Below the pieces are notes generated by a model. That model did no database searches, had not been told where the DNA came from, and saw nothing but the letters and a program-made list of their open reading frames with translations. From Microvelia longipes (lineage: Eukaryota; Arthropoda; Insecta; Hemiptera; Veliidae): a stretch of 64,000 bases of DNA. This document shows, one piece after another, positions 22,400 to 33,810 of this stretch. Positions within the stretch are counted from its first letter, which is position 1. The number at the start of each line of letters is the position of its first letter. A program made the translations under genes and the position numbers. The stretch spans positions 49,058,468 to 49,122,467 of the forward strand of contig JACMZG010001870.1 in assembly GCA_018340805.1 (NCBI GenBank). Direction: 5' to 3'.

Positions 22400-23080
22400 C
22401 ACGGGTCAAGGACACTGGTCAAATTTTTGGGGTTCTGTCAAAAGACCCGGTGCAACATTAAGGGTTTGGTTAAGAGACACGGGACAATATTGCAGGGTTT
22501 GGTCAAAGCACACGGGACAACATTGCAGGGTTTGGTCAAAGCACACGGGACAACATTGCAGGGTTTGGTCAAAGCACACGGGACAACATTGCAGGGTTGG
22601 TCAAAGCACACGGGACACATTGCAGGGTTTGGTCAAAGCACACGGTACAACATTGCCAGGTTTGGTCAACATTGCAGGGTTTGTCAACACACGGTACAAC
22701 TTTGCAGGGTTTGGTCAAAGCACACGGGACAACTTTGCGTGGTTTGGTCAAAAGACCCGGTACAAAATTGTAAAGTTTGGTCAAAGGACCCGGAACAACT
22801 ATGCAGGCTTTGGTCAAGAGACACGGGACAACATTGCACGGTTTGGTTAAAAGATCCAGGACAACTTTGCAGAGTTTGATCAAGAGCCACTGAACAATAT
22901 TGCAGGGTTTGGTCAAGAAACACGGGACAACTTTGCAGGATTTGGTCAAAAGGCTCGGGATAACTTTTGGTTTGGTGAAAGAACCTATGACAACATTTTA
23001 AAGTTTGGTCAAAAAACCCGGGACAACTTTGCAGGGTTTTGCAAAAGGGTCTGGGACAACATAATGGTATTTAGTCAAAT
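22400..23080. repeat. Minisatellite, 33-bp unit, ~20 copies
   Basis: Unit GGGTTTGGTCAAAGCACACG plus GGACAACATTGCA, with AAAGACCCGG variants. The unit is 11 codons long, so repetitive ORFs appear on both strands; none is a gene. Continuous repeats without spacers rule out a CRISPR array. Confidence 0.95.
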
Positions 23081-24003
23081 TTAGTACGATTGAAGAAAGA
23101 TTGGCTGAATAAGCTAACCTCAATCCTATGACCAGTTTTTCAGAATTATTATAGGATGAGAAAAAGCAAAGACATTGTGAACGGAGAAAATGCAAATATT
23201 TTCACAGCGACATGGGTGTATGATACAATATCAACTTGACAGTAGCATGCTATTTAGCGTTTCGTAGCAGTATTTGCTTTACCTAGGGCAAACATGAGCT
23301 AACACGACACATGACGGCTCAAGTGTGTTGGGGGAATATGTCACTGTCATACGTATTTGGTTTTAAGCCAGAAAATATAACAAACATACAATTATCATAT
23401 ATGTCGATTGATAACTTAAACGTCTCTTACAAGCAGTCGTTCATTTCAAATTAATTCATAAGACTTATGATAATTTGACTACTTTTTTGAACATGGTTGT
23501 TAAAGAATCTTTTATTTATTTACAGGAGAGTGATTATGTTTTGAATTTTTAACAAGAAATTACAGTAAAGACACGAGTAAATAAGTTTGCATAAGTCAAC
23601 ACTGACGATGGTAAATCAAGTTTACAAACCGAATATCAAACTCAGGAACAAATAAAAAAAATAACTATACTAAGAGTATAAACTTATAGATCACAGAAAT
23701 GTTTCGCATCAGAATATCTTTACTTCGTCTGTCAAACTATATCACTTTAAACAAGGCATCACCGCATAGAGCTGCCTAAAAAATCACTCATCAAAAAGAT
23801 TTCCTAGCTCTTTCCTAACATGGAATATACATAGCCCTCTTTCGACCATAGCGATCATCATCAGTGCCTATAAACTTAAACAAGGAAGTATAACTATAAA
23901 TAAAAAGAAGTCAAAAAAGTTAATCACCGGAATATACGAGTATACGAATGTACGAATATACGAATATATCGTACATGTTAGTTAAAGCATCATCTGGTTT
24001 AAA
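23081..24003. other. Intron, mostly unassigned
   Basis: Contains the hammerhead-like motif at 23828-23872 and a short ~10-bp repeat (ATATACGAAT type) at 23933-23975. No coding signal. Confidence 0.5.
23828..23872 (-). ncRNA. Hammerhead-ribozyme-like motif (best example)
   Basis: Minus strand: GGCA, then CTGATGA, one extra T, a stem GATC-GCTAT-GGTC, GAAA, an AG/CT pair closing a 4-base loop, then CTA followed by TGTATA. The GGCA can pair with the TGTA after the putative cleavage site, and a further ATA/TAT pair lies beyond. This matches type-I hammerhead order except for the extra base after CTGATGA. Activity is unproven. Confidence 0.4.
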
Positions 24004-25040
24004 TCATGATTGACTATATACTACGCATATTTTTTCAGTCATCTATCTCATGGAATAATTATTTGGGGTAATGCTCCCCTAGTTAAAAATCTTTTTCTTT
24101 GGCAGAAGAAAGCAGTCAGAGTTATTTTAAAATTACACCCTCAAATATCACGCAGAGAACTGTTTAAGACAAAAAGGATTTTAACTTTATATATACACTA
24201 TTTGTTACCTGACTCTTTTTACCTCTCTCTCTGTTTTTTGTTGCCTATTTCTGGGTCCTCTTTAGTCACAAACTAGCCTGTTTTTATCATGCCCTCATTT
24301 GTTTGACTTGCCTATATTTTAAGGCTTTTTTTTTTTTAAGCTTGCCAATTTGTATCAGTATATGTGCCGATATATTTAGATTTGAAATAATATACCTTGG
24401 CGTTAAACATGTGAAACATTAAGAGTAAACTTAATTAAAGAAAACTTAATTTGGTTCAATACTTTTACACTGAAAAAGAGAGGGGACTCTATCTTATGCT
24501 AAAAACGATGGAAACACAATTTTGGCTTTATTTCCTTGGCTTATACTAATGACACACAAGAAGAATACGACCAAATAAACAACATCCTCAAGTATCCAAC
24601 TAGAAACAGCAATAAATTACTTATATAGGAAGCACAGACTGATTCAGACTGCTAAACATAACATTACATACTTTAGACTAAAACTATTCAATCACTTACC
24701 TGACTCGATAACTACTTTAAATAAGAAACCGTTTCCTAACAAAACTAAAAACTGTCTGTTAGATAATCCCTTGTACTCAATTGATGAATTCTTTTTAATT
24801 AAATTTGAATAAATTGGCACAATTGCTTTATTATTTTCTAATTTCTTAGCGCTAATAATTACTGATATTTAATTTTAAATTCTTTACACATTTTAACAAT
24901 TTTTTGTTGTTTTGTAACACTGTTCAAATCATATTTTTTGTAAAATTATTATTGTAATTATAAGATTATTTATTATTTTCATGTTGCCATTGTACTTTAA
25001 AATTGTACTTAATGCAAATAAAATTTATTTATTTATTTAT
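24004..25040 (+). pseudogene. 5'-truncated jockey/CR1-like LINE, 3' end
   Basis: Residues from 24010 read YYAYFFSHLSHGIIIWGNA then FLWQKKAVRVIL. This is the segment just C-terminal to the reverse transcriptase domain of jockey/CR1-type non-LTR elements (Y-x-x-x-x-S-H-L-x-Y/H-G-I-x-x-W-G, then Q-K-K/R-A-x-R). The homologous reading is lost around 24205. It resumes with YPTRNSNKLL (about 24593, followed by stops), then LKLFNHLPDSITTLNKKPF and LYSIDEFF, with a stop near 24810. The 3' UTR ends in an (ATTT)n tail at about 25021-25040. It is a dead fragment with an interruption of about 350 bp and stop codons. It inserted in sense with the plus strand, antisense to NELL. Confidence 0.85.
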
Positions 25041-25051
25041 GTACTTTTACA

Positions 25052-25116
25052 CAAGAGGTAGTTAACGCAGGGTGGATACCCTGATGGAATGAAACCCCCT
25101 GAAAAAGGACATTTAT
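25052..25116 (+). mobile_element. S2 SINE 3' domain fragment
   Basis: GAGGTAGTTAACG, CAGGGT-GGAT-ACCCTG (stem kept, loop changed), then AAAAAGGACATTTATTG. Only the hairpin domain remains. It follows directly on the LINE tail, which is the site where a SINE borrowing that LINE's end would sit. Confidence 0.6.
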
Positions 25117-25147
25117 TGATTGATACAAATACAATACAAATAATTAC

Positions 25148-25373
25148 CTTAAATAATGAGTGCCTGTTGTTTCTCTGTCCGATCCAGAGAGACAGTTGAG
25201 GTAAGGAGAAGTTGGTATCTAAAGGATGAGGTAACAGTCTTGAGTAAAGCTGGTGACAGTCTACCAGGAGTGACACTCTCGGTCCTGATATCGATACAGC
25301 TAGTCTATGCCAAGAGTCGTCCGCCAATCTGTAAGGGAACGTCTCTACTCGAGGGCGTACTTCCCCAGATGAC
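25148..25373 (-). CDS. NELL-type exon: second part of TSPN/LamG domain
   Basis: This 226-nt exon begins with the last base of a codon split with the 27175-27379 exon (AG|G) and ends in phase 0. It reads SSGEVRPRVETFPYRLADD, SWHRLAVSISGPRVSLLVDC, HQLYSRLLPHPLDTN, then LSLWIGQRNNRHSLFK. The blocks FPYxLADDxWHxLxxSIS, L-x-V-D-C and LWxGQRNxxHxLFK are diagnostic for NELL thrombospondin-N-like domains. The acceptor is TTTGTTGGCAG (AG at 25374-25375); the donor is GTAATTA, a weaker site, at 25141-25147. The intron to the next exon is 13.5 kb, the longest here. The plus-strand frame over the same bases is a shadow. Confidence 0.95.
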
Positions 25374-25375
25374 CT

Positions 25376-26370
25376 GCCAACAAACCAAACCAGTGTGTTT
25401 CAAGTGTCTATTTTGTTAGAGTAAAGAAAATGCTATCATTAAGAAACTAACCATTTTCTTTTTCTTGAAAAAATAAGAATTGAACAAAACTCTTTGAAAA
25501 AAAATTAAATAATCATGCCAGTTTTATTGGAAAGTAGTACATTATACTTAGTATAACATTTTACGAACTTGTTTGATTTCCTCTAACCACACACTCATAA
25601 ATAGTTGACACAATAGTTGTCTCTCGCGCGATCATACTGTGTAAAGAATCTTTATATTAGAGAACCAACTAAAATATTGTATAGAAAATACAATAGTTTA
25701 GTTGGTTCCCTAAACTAAAGAAAACTAAAAAAAATCTGTTTAAACGGTTTAACCTTTTCCTAACAATCAATTTAAACGGTTACACAGGTTGACTCCCACA
25801 AGACGTTTAAAAGCCGTTCTTTTATATCAACCGTTTAATATTCACAGTGTGATTAATGATACCTGAGGGGGAGGGGGTGACCTGGTTTTTCCGTCTGGCG
25901 CGAGGCCAAAGCCTATAGGAGCTAAAACAACTTGACAAAATCACCTTACATATTTTCTTTTTTAAGACAAGTTTTTAATGGTAATTGCTTTAGAGCGGTC
26001 ATGATTTTTAAAAGAAATATATGCCAATTAGTAATTTGACATGTATTCAAAATATATTCACGGGACTGGAACTATTTCGGATATTGTCCTAAAAGATATT
26101 TTTTTAAAAAAAATTCTTTATTATATCAATTACAAATTACAAAATAATATAAAGATAAGCTGCTCATGATAGTCCAGGAGCCTGAGTTGAGCAGCTGTCT
26201 TAACTATCTAACACTATAAATTATATTTAACCATAAATTTATAATATTATAATAAAAAATATTAATGTATTTATTAATTGGTAGATAATCAGATTATTAT
26301 CATTTATTTATTAATTATATTTTAATTTTGTTAATATAAGCTGAATAAGTTGCATTAATATACAACAGTC
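25376..26370. other. Intron with one small hairpin
   Basis: At about 25658-25712 an inverted repeat pairs GGAACCAACTAAA...TTGTAT with ATACAA..TTTAGTTGGTTCC. The rest is AT-rich and unassigned. Confidence 0.55.
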
Positions 26371-27097
26371 GTCCAAGAGCCAGGCCTAAAAAATGTGATT
26401 CATTTTGTACATCAAACCAAATTTATCTGAAAATAAACCTTAAATTATGAAGGAAAAGCATAGTCTGGCTATCCAGATTGGAGCCCTTCATATGAATGCG
26501 CTCACTCAAAATATTAGAAAATCGCACAAATCCCCGTTTTTTAGCAATGAGTGGTTCCCTGTAGGTTGTGTGCAAACATGCAGAGAACATTTTTTAAAGC
26601 TGATAAAATTTACTATAAAACGAGTGTTTTTTCGTCAAAATCGGATTACTACAACTAAAGTTATGGCATTTGATAAATGACCGAAAAAATGCACAAAAAG
26701 TTGATATTTTTTCAAAGAAATTCGCTGACTTTGCATGTATTAAAAATATATGCAAATATATATGCCACTATATTTTTTTTGGTGTTTTTGAAAGAGCCAT
26801 AACTTTGGTTGTAGTTATCCGATTTTGATGATTGAACACTCACTTTATTGGATATTTTATCAGCTTTAAAAAAGGATCTTTTCATGTTTTGCACACGACC
26901 TACAGGGAACCACTTATTTCAAGAAAACTGAAATTTGTGCGATTTCATAAAATTTTTAGCTGGCGCAATCATATGAAGGGCTCCACTCTGGATAAGCAGA
27001 CTATGTTTTTTCATCATAATTTAAGGTATATTTTCAGATAAATTTGGTTTAAATTAGTACAAAATGAGTAACATTTTTTCAGGTCTGGCTCTTGGAC
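26371..27097. mobile_element. Large foldback element (727 bp)
   Basis: Arms of roughly 320 bp pair from GTCCAAGAGCCAG at the left to CTGGCTCTTGGAC at the right. Along the arms are AAACCAAATTTATCTGA, CATAGTCTG.CTATCCAGA, GAGCCCTTCATATGA, GTGGTTCCCTGTAGGT, TTAAAGCTGATAAAAT and ATCGGATTACTACAACTAAA with their complements. The arms are about 85-90% alike, so it is an old element. The small ORFs inside mirror each other and are not genes. It nearly fills the 1.8-kb intron between the two LamG exons. Confidence 0.85.
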
Positions 27098-27174
27098 TAA
27101 AAGACTTTACACTCTATTTAAATGGTTCCTTCAAAAAAGCCATTGAGCGTGTAAATACTGGCTGTACAACTTAC

Positions 27175-27379
27175 CTGTAATGTAACCGAAGTTCGTCCCT
27201 CCTTCCGGACGACTGTACCTCCAGGTACCTCCAGGGTCCGGAGCTAAATGATATGAGAGAACCTGAGTTAGACCGCTCCTGCCTTACCCAGGCAGATATA
27301 GTAAATTCTTTAGACATTTTAAGCAACGAAACAGCTTCTAAATAACCTGATTCAGGAAGGCGTAGTTCTCGCGTACCAC
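27175..27379 (-). CDS. NELL-type exon: first-middle part of TSPN/LamG domain
   Basis: 205 nt, starting with two bases and ending with two bases of split codons. It reads GTRELRLPESGYLEAVS, LLKMSKEFTISAWVRQERS, NSGSLISFSSGPWRY, LEVQSSGRRDELRLHYR. The strings EFTI, N/SSG.x.x.S, RYLE(L/V)xSSGxRxExRLHYR match vertebrate NELL almost residue for residue. The acceptor is CTGTTTTTCAG (AG at 27380-27381) and the donor GTAAGT at 27169-27174. Joined upstream it gives FYLHG|GTREL (G+GT), and downstream HYR|SSGEV (AG+G), both in frame. I found it by translating the minus strand between splice sites; it has no convenient start codon. Confidence 0.95.
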
Positions 27380-27446
27380 CTGAAAAACAGATACGTTGGG
27401 TTATAAAAGCATAGAGATAATATTAATAGAGAGACCCAATTAAAAA

Positions 27447-27760
27447 GAACGAAAGAATAGAAAGTCTCTCCACAGTTTAAGATATTTATTTACAATAAAG
27501 CAGATTGTAGATAAAAATAATTAATAAAATAAATTATCTATTATTTATTATTTTATTAATTATTTTTAACTTTATTTCTGTTCTTATGTGTATACTTTGT
27601 ATTTTATTTATTTCTTTTCTTTCTAAGTAGTGTTCTTATATTTATTTTTTTGTCTTATTTGATTAATAGGCACTAATGATGGCCTCTTGTTAGGTCGAAA
27701 GCGCTCTGCTTTATTGTAAATAAATATCATAAACTGTGGAGAGACTTTCTATTCTTTCGT
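27447..27760. mobile_element. Foldback element with hammerhead-like motif
   Basis: The left arm AAGAATAGAAAGTCTCTCCA, CAGTTTAAGATATTTATTTA, CAATAAAGCAG is complementary to CTGCTTTATTG ... TGGAGAGACTTTCTATTCTT at 27706-27760. Just inside the right arm (27669-27713) is GGCACTAATGATG, GGCC-loop-GGTC, GAAAG and a CT-containing stem III. The end sequence and motif fit a Penelope-like or related terminal repeat, but no protein remains. Confidence 0.7.
27669..27713 (+). ncRNA. Hammerhead-like motif
   Basis: GGCACTAATGATG, stem GGCC/GGTC, GAAAG, seven-base loop, CT, T. It shares GGCACTRRTGATG with the motifs at 23828-23872 and 47064-47106. The core G after CT is A here, so this copy is probably inactive. 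Confidence 0.3.
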
Positions 27761-27817
27761 CGACACGATGGACTCCATTTATGTTTATTTTTAAACATTT
27801 TCCCTAATAATTTAATT

Positions 27818-28092
27818 TGAACTATCGAAAAAGTAACCAGAACACCTTCGATTATTGTTATGATTAAATAAACAGTTTAAAAGTAGAATAATTTATGTAA
27901 TAGAATGTTTATCATGCAAAACAATAAACAAATAATGTTCCAATAACTAACCACGATTGATTTATTAAAACCTTATCCCAATCATCAAAAAGGTTACTAT
28001 ATGGTTGCACAGAGCCCCTGAAAGGCCCCAAAAAGATGGTTAAAACCCTTCAATCTATTAGGATATGCCCTCTCTAATAATATATCTCTATG
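27818..28092 (-). mobile_element. hAT-like MITE (family H1), diverged copy
   Basis: Same order as the intact copy at 34361-34681: ATCGAAAAAGTAACC, CACCTTCGATTA, a middle rich in AT, then CACAGAGCCCCTGAAAGGCC, CCAAAAAGATG and TATATCTCTATG at the end. The left terminal repeat is worn away. Confidence 0.7.
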
Positions 28093-28610
28093 ATTAAGAA
28101 CGTTAAGTTATAAGTAGGAATTCTTGCAAAGGCCGACTTATAATTAAGATTCATCCACATTCTTTTGAGAACAGAAGCCTCTGGATGTAGGATACAAATT
28201 TCAGTGGTTAAGATTAAGGTCGGGAGTAACAGGTGGTCAGGAGGTAAATGTCAGTGGTTAAAGTAAACATTAAATCAGCGCTTATTTAGTGTCGCTTTTT
28301 TTTACTTATTATTGTTTCATTTCTTTTCAAATGATGGTTGGCTTTCATTTTGAAAAAGATTTGAGTGAAATTTAAGACCAGAAAATATATAAGACTTCTT
28401 TTAAAAAGTTCTTTATTGGCAAAAGTATACAAAATTTATTTTGTGTTAACCGGAGCCATATTTTATTTATTGATTTGGGGTGATTTGTGCCTCTTTGTTT
28501 TATATTGAGCCTTATTGTTTCCTAGGAGAAATTGAGCTAATGAGATTGAGGAGATAATTTTTTTAAACAATATAATTTTATGAGGTAGTGGTCAGATAGG
28601 TATAAAAACA
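28093..28610. other. Intron, nothing recognised
   Basis: AT-rich intron without identifiable features. Confidence 0.5.
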
Positions 28611-28653
28611 CATAGTTTGAGCTTTCGGCCGTAAATTAGACCTTCTTCAGAAG
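28611..28653 (-). ncRNA. Hammerhead-like motif
   Basis: Minus strand: CTGAAGA, A, stem GGTC-loop-GGCC, GAAA, AG/CT pair around a 6-base loop, then CTA and TGTG. An ATAAAAC stretch upstream can pair with GTTTTTAT downstream as a distal stem I. It lies 24 bp left of the palindromic LTR element, which inserted close to this older repeat. Confidence 0.35.
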
Positions 28654-28681
28654 TAGTTTTATTCCAAACCGAATCAGATAA

Positions 28682-29022
28682 TGTCGCGGAACACGAAATA
28701 TTTGAATTTTAGTTTTATTTATTTATTTATTTTTAAAATGTTCACATTGATTAATAAAATAGAAAAATTTGACAGTGTTACTGGAGAATTGAAAGGAATC
28801 GTTTTATTTAAAATAGTTAGATCATATATAGAACCAGCACGCAATTCCAACACATGGTAGCAGAGCGTGGTTCTATATATGATCTAACTATTTTAAATAA
28901 AACGATTCCTTTCAATTCTCCAGTAACACTGTCAAATTTTTCTATTTTATTAATCAATGTCAACATTTTAAAAATAAATAAATAAATAAAACTAAAATTC
29001 AAATATTTCGTGTTCCGCGACA
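28682..29022. mobile_element. Palindromic two-LTR miniature element with 5-bp target duplication
   Basis: A 341-bp insertion flanked by exact GATAA duplications (28677-28681 and 29023-29027). Arms 28682-28836 and 28868-29022 (155 bp each) are inverted copies with one mismatch seen (ATGTTCACATTG versus ATGTTGACATTG). Each outer end is TGTCGCGGAACACG. The 31-bp centre completes one LTR with AATTCCAACA and is followed by TGGTAGCAGAGCG, a primer-binding site matching the 3' end of initiator tRNA-Met as in many Copia-type elements. So the unit is LTR, primer site, inverted LTR. The minus ORF within it is a by-product. Confidence 0.85.
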
Positions 29023-29277
29023 GATAACACATAATACAGAAACATTAGTTATATTAATCTAACAATAGCTAGCTGTGTATGCCATCGGAGGACAATACCT
29101 TCTTCTAAACAAAGATCTAGTTTAAATAAAAAGGGGGGCTAACATTGCAAAATATTTTAGAAAAAGAACATTTTATAAATATTATAAAAAAATAAAGTAA
29201 AAAATTAACGCAAAATAGACAAAATTTTGACTAATATTCGACTAAATAATTTTTTTTAGTTTAGTTATAAATAAAAC

Positions 29278-29815
29278 GTTTAAAAGCTTGAACTTAGTCC
29301 TTTTAAATAGATTCTACATACTTTTGGATAATTAGTCACAAGTTAAAAGCAAGTATAAAATAAAAATGCTAATATCTCAAAAAGCGACTTTTTAAAAAAA
29401 ATCCTAAAAAGAGCTTAAACTGTTTGTAAAATCTCCACTAAGTTTCATTTTGGGGCCGCCGTGGGATTGGACACAGTAGCCCATAACGTGTGTCAAGGTG
29501 TGTCAAAGTGTAAAAAAGTCACTTTTTTGCAATTTCTATCAATAATAGTGTGATAAATCTTAACTTTCTTTGACATACCTTGACACACGTTATGCGCTAT
29601 TGTGTCCCATCCCATGGCGGTCCTAAAATAAAACTTAATGGACATTTTACTATCAGTTTAAGCTCTTTTTAGGTTTTTTTTTTTAAAATTTTTAAAAAGT
29701 CCCTTTTTGAGATATTAGCATTTTTATTTTATATTAGCTCATAATAAAACTTGTGAACAATTATCCAAAGGTATGTATAATCTATTTGAAAGGCCTAAGT
29801 TTAAGCTTTTAAACG
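29278..29815. mobile_element. Large foldback element (~538 bp)
   Basis: The left arm from GTTTAAAAGCTTGAACTTAG through TACTTTTGGATAATT, AATGCTAATATCTCAAAAAG, AAGAGCTTAAACTG and ATAACGTGTGTCAAGG is complementary to the right arm ending CTAAGTTTAAGCTTTTAAAC. The loop is about 50 bp near 29520-29565. Arms are about 85% alike. No coding capacity. Confidence 0.85.
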
Positions 29816-30437
29816 CCACCAAATTAAAAAACATATAGAGTTTTAGATACAGCCATTTTTGTAGTCAAAGAAATGTTGAAAAATCACATTTTTTGGTAAA
29901 TTCACCATTCTACTGTGTCAATATGGTTGCACCAAATGAGCCAAAAATCTGGGTTTTTTGTTCCTCCTATGGTGCCTACCTGTCAACCAAATTATATTAA
30001 ATTCTACTGTTTATGAAATTTGATTGACTTCATTGACCCAAAATAATGACCCTGCGAAAATTCCCAAATTACACTATCAATAGACAAATTGACATAATCA
30101 ACATTGAGCCATTGGGAGGTGCAGGGGTCACTAAACAGATCCTAAAAGCCACGATGTGCCGCGCCGAGGCAGCGTGGTGGCCAAGACACCGAATAACTCA
30201 CCGGGGGTTTAGGAAATACGCATGTTTATATCGAATGTAACGCAAAAATTAGATTATTCCTTCAAAATCTTTTCCTTAAAACAATTCTGCACTCATTTTC
30301 GACTGGCTTATTGTGTGACAATTTGAATCGTGTTTAGACGTTTCTATAAAAATCCTAGAAAATGTACGAATAGATGTATTCTTTTACGTTATGAAACACC
30401 GTCTGCATGAAGCAAAAACAGGGGTTAAAAGATATTA
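29816..30437. other. Intron, nothing recognised
   Basis: A 64-codon frame at 30046-30240 crosses a slightly GC-richer stretch (GTGCCGCGCCGAGGCAGCG) but matches no family I know. Confidence 0.45.
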
Positions 30438-30611
30438 TAGTACGACACACGGCTAAAATCAGTTGACAGCGTGGGAAAATAATGCGAGGTAGCCAATAAG
30501 GTTAGTCCTGGATGTTAAAACACGCCCTTAATTTCAAATCAGGCCAACCTTATTAGATCCACAACACTATTTTCCCACGCTGTCGACTGATTTTAGCCGT
30601 GTGTCGAACTA
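30438..30611. mobile_element. MITE family M1, copy 2
   Basis: 174 bp flanked by TA (30436-30437 and 30612-30613). Both ends read TAGTACGACACACGGCTAAA / TAGTTCGACACACGGCTAAA inward and continue into CAGTTGACAGCGTGGG. This is the best-preserved copy. Confidence 0.88.
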
Positions 30612-31420
30612 TAATAACATTTTCCTGAGGAAACCTATTATTTGACTATAGAATAGAACTCGGACCAAGTTTCATGCACTTGAAATATCTGAAATAAACA
30701 TAAAGTAACGACATATTAGCAGTCCAAAGACTTAATCGTTTATACTTTATACTTAAGTTGTAAGTTGTTAAGTACTTAGTTAAGATGAAGCCCTATGTCT
30801 GTATTTGTGAAGCAGTTAAGAGTGTTTTCTCAAAAAGAAGAGAATCGGGTAAAGGGTACCTCGGAACTTTTCCTCATTACATCAGATTCCCAACACAATA
30901 CTTTTCCTATATACCTACGGTATAACTGAGGAAAAGTAAAAATTATATCGGCTATAAACCAACTTAATGACCTTTAAAATATTTTTATTCAGTAAACTAC
31001 CCCCGCCAAAAAAGAACCTATAATGTCTAATCAATAAAATCCATTCTAATAATATAGAGAGGCCGTCATTAATAACTATTTTGACAAACATCATGACACG
31101 ACAAGCAAAGTAAATTAAAGAGTAATGAGGAAGGGATAGGTGGGTGGGGGGGGGGGTTGAGAAGGAAAGGGGAAGAGAAACCCCCAAATTATCTCGGGGC
31201 AACATCGGAGGTCTCTGTCGGATAATAGATTAGTTCTGCTAAATAGTGACAAATATAATCCTTCTTTAACGAATAATTACTAATAATATCGATCATATTA
31301 GAGATCAATTTGTTTTATTATAATTTGAGATTTGTTACTCCCTTCTTGGAGTATCTACGACATAGCATTATTTTGGTTACAAATGTCTCTACTCTATGAT
31401 GGATTGAGTTGGCTTCACTT
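30612..31420. other. Intron, little recognised
   Basis: At 30845-30890 an inverted 5S-SINE tail fragment (GGGTACCTCGGAACTTTTCC) is joined to ACAATACTTTTCCTATA-type sequence that recurs near 51820 and 62860. An 11-base G run lies near 31147. Confidence 0.5.
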
Positions 31421-31434
31421 TATCATAATCAGGA

Positions 31435-32012
31435 GAGTCACCCGTGGTGTAGTGGTTAAGGTACGTTGCCAATACACAGACTGAATGGTCTTTTAACTTC
31501 CGAGTTTCTTTAGTCATGGGTTCAATCCCAGCACGGGCCTCTGGGATTTTTATGAGAGGGATAAAAATTCTACGTACCACGTCCTTCAGAAGGGACGTAA
31601 AGCCGGTGGTCACGAGCCTGTGCGTTGTCAGATACTCGTTAAAGATCCCTTACCCTAAATGAAACTGGGTATAGGCAAAATTTAGGACCCTCATAGTAGA
31701 TTCATTATAATACTATACTGTTTCTGCCTTGTAGTTTAAAGTGTGTGGAGGTTTGGTTTAACAGTGAGGGCACGTGTTGTTCCTAGTTTTCATTAGACTA
31801 TAAGAGACAATATGTATGTTGCTTGAAAAAAAGCATGAGAGGAACCATAGAAATTCACGGCTCTTCTGTCTAGATTAGATAAAATATCCCTCCATTTGAA
31901 ATTAAAAGGAGTAAAACACTATCTTAGGGAGCTGGCAAAAAGGGCCCAACAATGTGGCCTACTTGCCTGGTAGTTACTACCACTCCCCCCATATTACTAT
32001 CACTACTACTAC
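31435..32012 (+). mobile_element. tRNA-headed SINE, family S1, full-length with 14-bp target duplication
   Basis: The head GAGTCACCCGTGGTGTAGTG, GTTAAGG (box A) and GGGTTCAATCCC (box B) derive from a tRNA. The body is about 480 bp, ending in the perfect hairpin GGTAGT-T-ACTACC, ACTCCCCCCAT and a (CTA)n tail. The exact duplication TATCATAATCAGGA lies at 31421-31434 and 32013-32026. A second copy is at 60725-61310 and a 3' piece at 37466-37590. At 578 bp it is long for a SINE. No ORF of note. Confidence 0.93.
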
Positions 32013-32039
32013 TATCATAATCAGGATAATAATTTCCGA

Positions 32040-32140
32040 ACTCTTATTGACTGAACTTTACCACACGAGGTGAATCCCACAGGGTTTATCAAATTTGGGC
32101 TGTAAGGCTCTAAACGGTCACTATTATTATTACTATTATA
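32040..32140 (+). mobile_element. S2-like SINE 3' fragment
   Basis: CACGAGGTGAATCCC, CACAGGG, TTGGGCTGTAAGGCTCTAAA and a TTA-rich tail follow the three-hairpin plan of S2 in decayed form. Confidence 0.55.
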
Positions 32141-32154
32141 TTAAAACTTGAGAG

Positions 32155-32425
32155 TGTCTACCGGTTGAATAATGAAACATCGAAAAAGCAATATGAACAC
32201 CTTCGATTTATATAATCAAATAAGCAGTATTATAGTACAGTAACTTAAATAACATAAGGTGTATAGTACGAAACGAAACACAAAGTATATTCGAAAAGCT
32301 TTAGCAAACTCTCGGAGGAGCTTACAATAAGATTAAAAATAGCACCAACAGCCCTATAACAATGTTTCAGGGCTCATAATGTATATTAAAATAGGGTTTG
32401 CCCCTTCCTGTAATATATTTCTATG
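32155..32425 (-). mobile_element. hAT-like MITE (H1), diverged copy
   Basis: AATGAAACATCGAAAAAG, AACACCTTCGATT, CAATGTTTCAGGGCTC and an end like TATTTCTATG follow the H1 order. One terminal repeat is lost. Confidence 0.65.
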
Positions 32426-32544
32426 ACTTATGAAAAGTCATTTTAAAAAGTCTGAAAGGTGAAAGATACATTTTTAAATTTTGTGAAGAGCAAACATTTT
32501 TAAATTAATAATAAATCTATGGTTAATTTTGATAATTATAGGAT

Positions 32545-33810
<1,266 letters not shown>

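Noticed and set aside
22427..22949. Regular 33-bp repeats resembling a CRISPR array, and ORFs over it
   Set aside because: There are no unique spacers between repeats and the host is a eukaryote; it is a minisatellite.
28817..29032. 71-codon minus ORF
   Set aside because: Lies in the palindromic LTR element and reflects the LTR sequence only.
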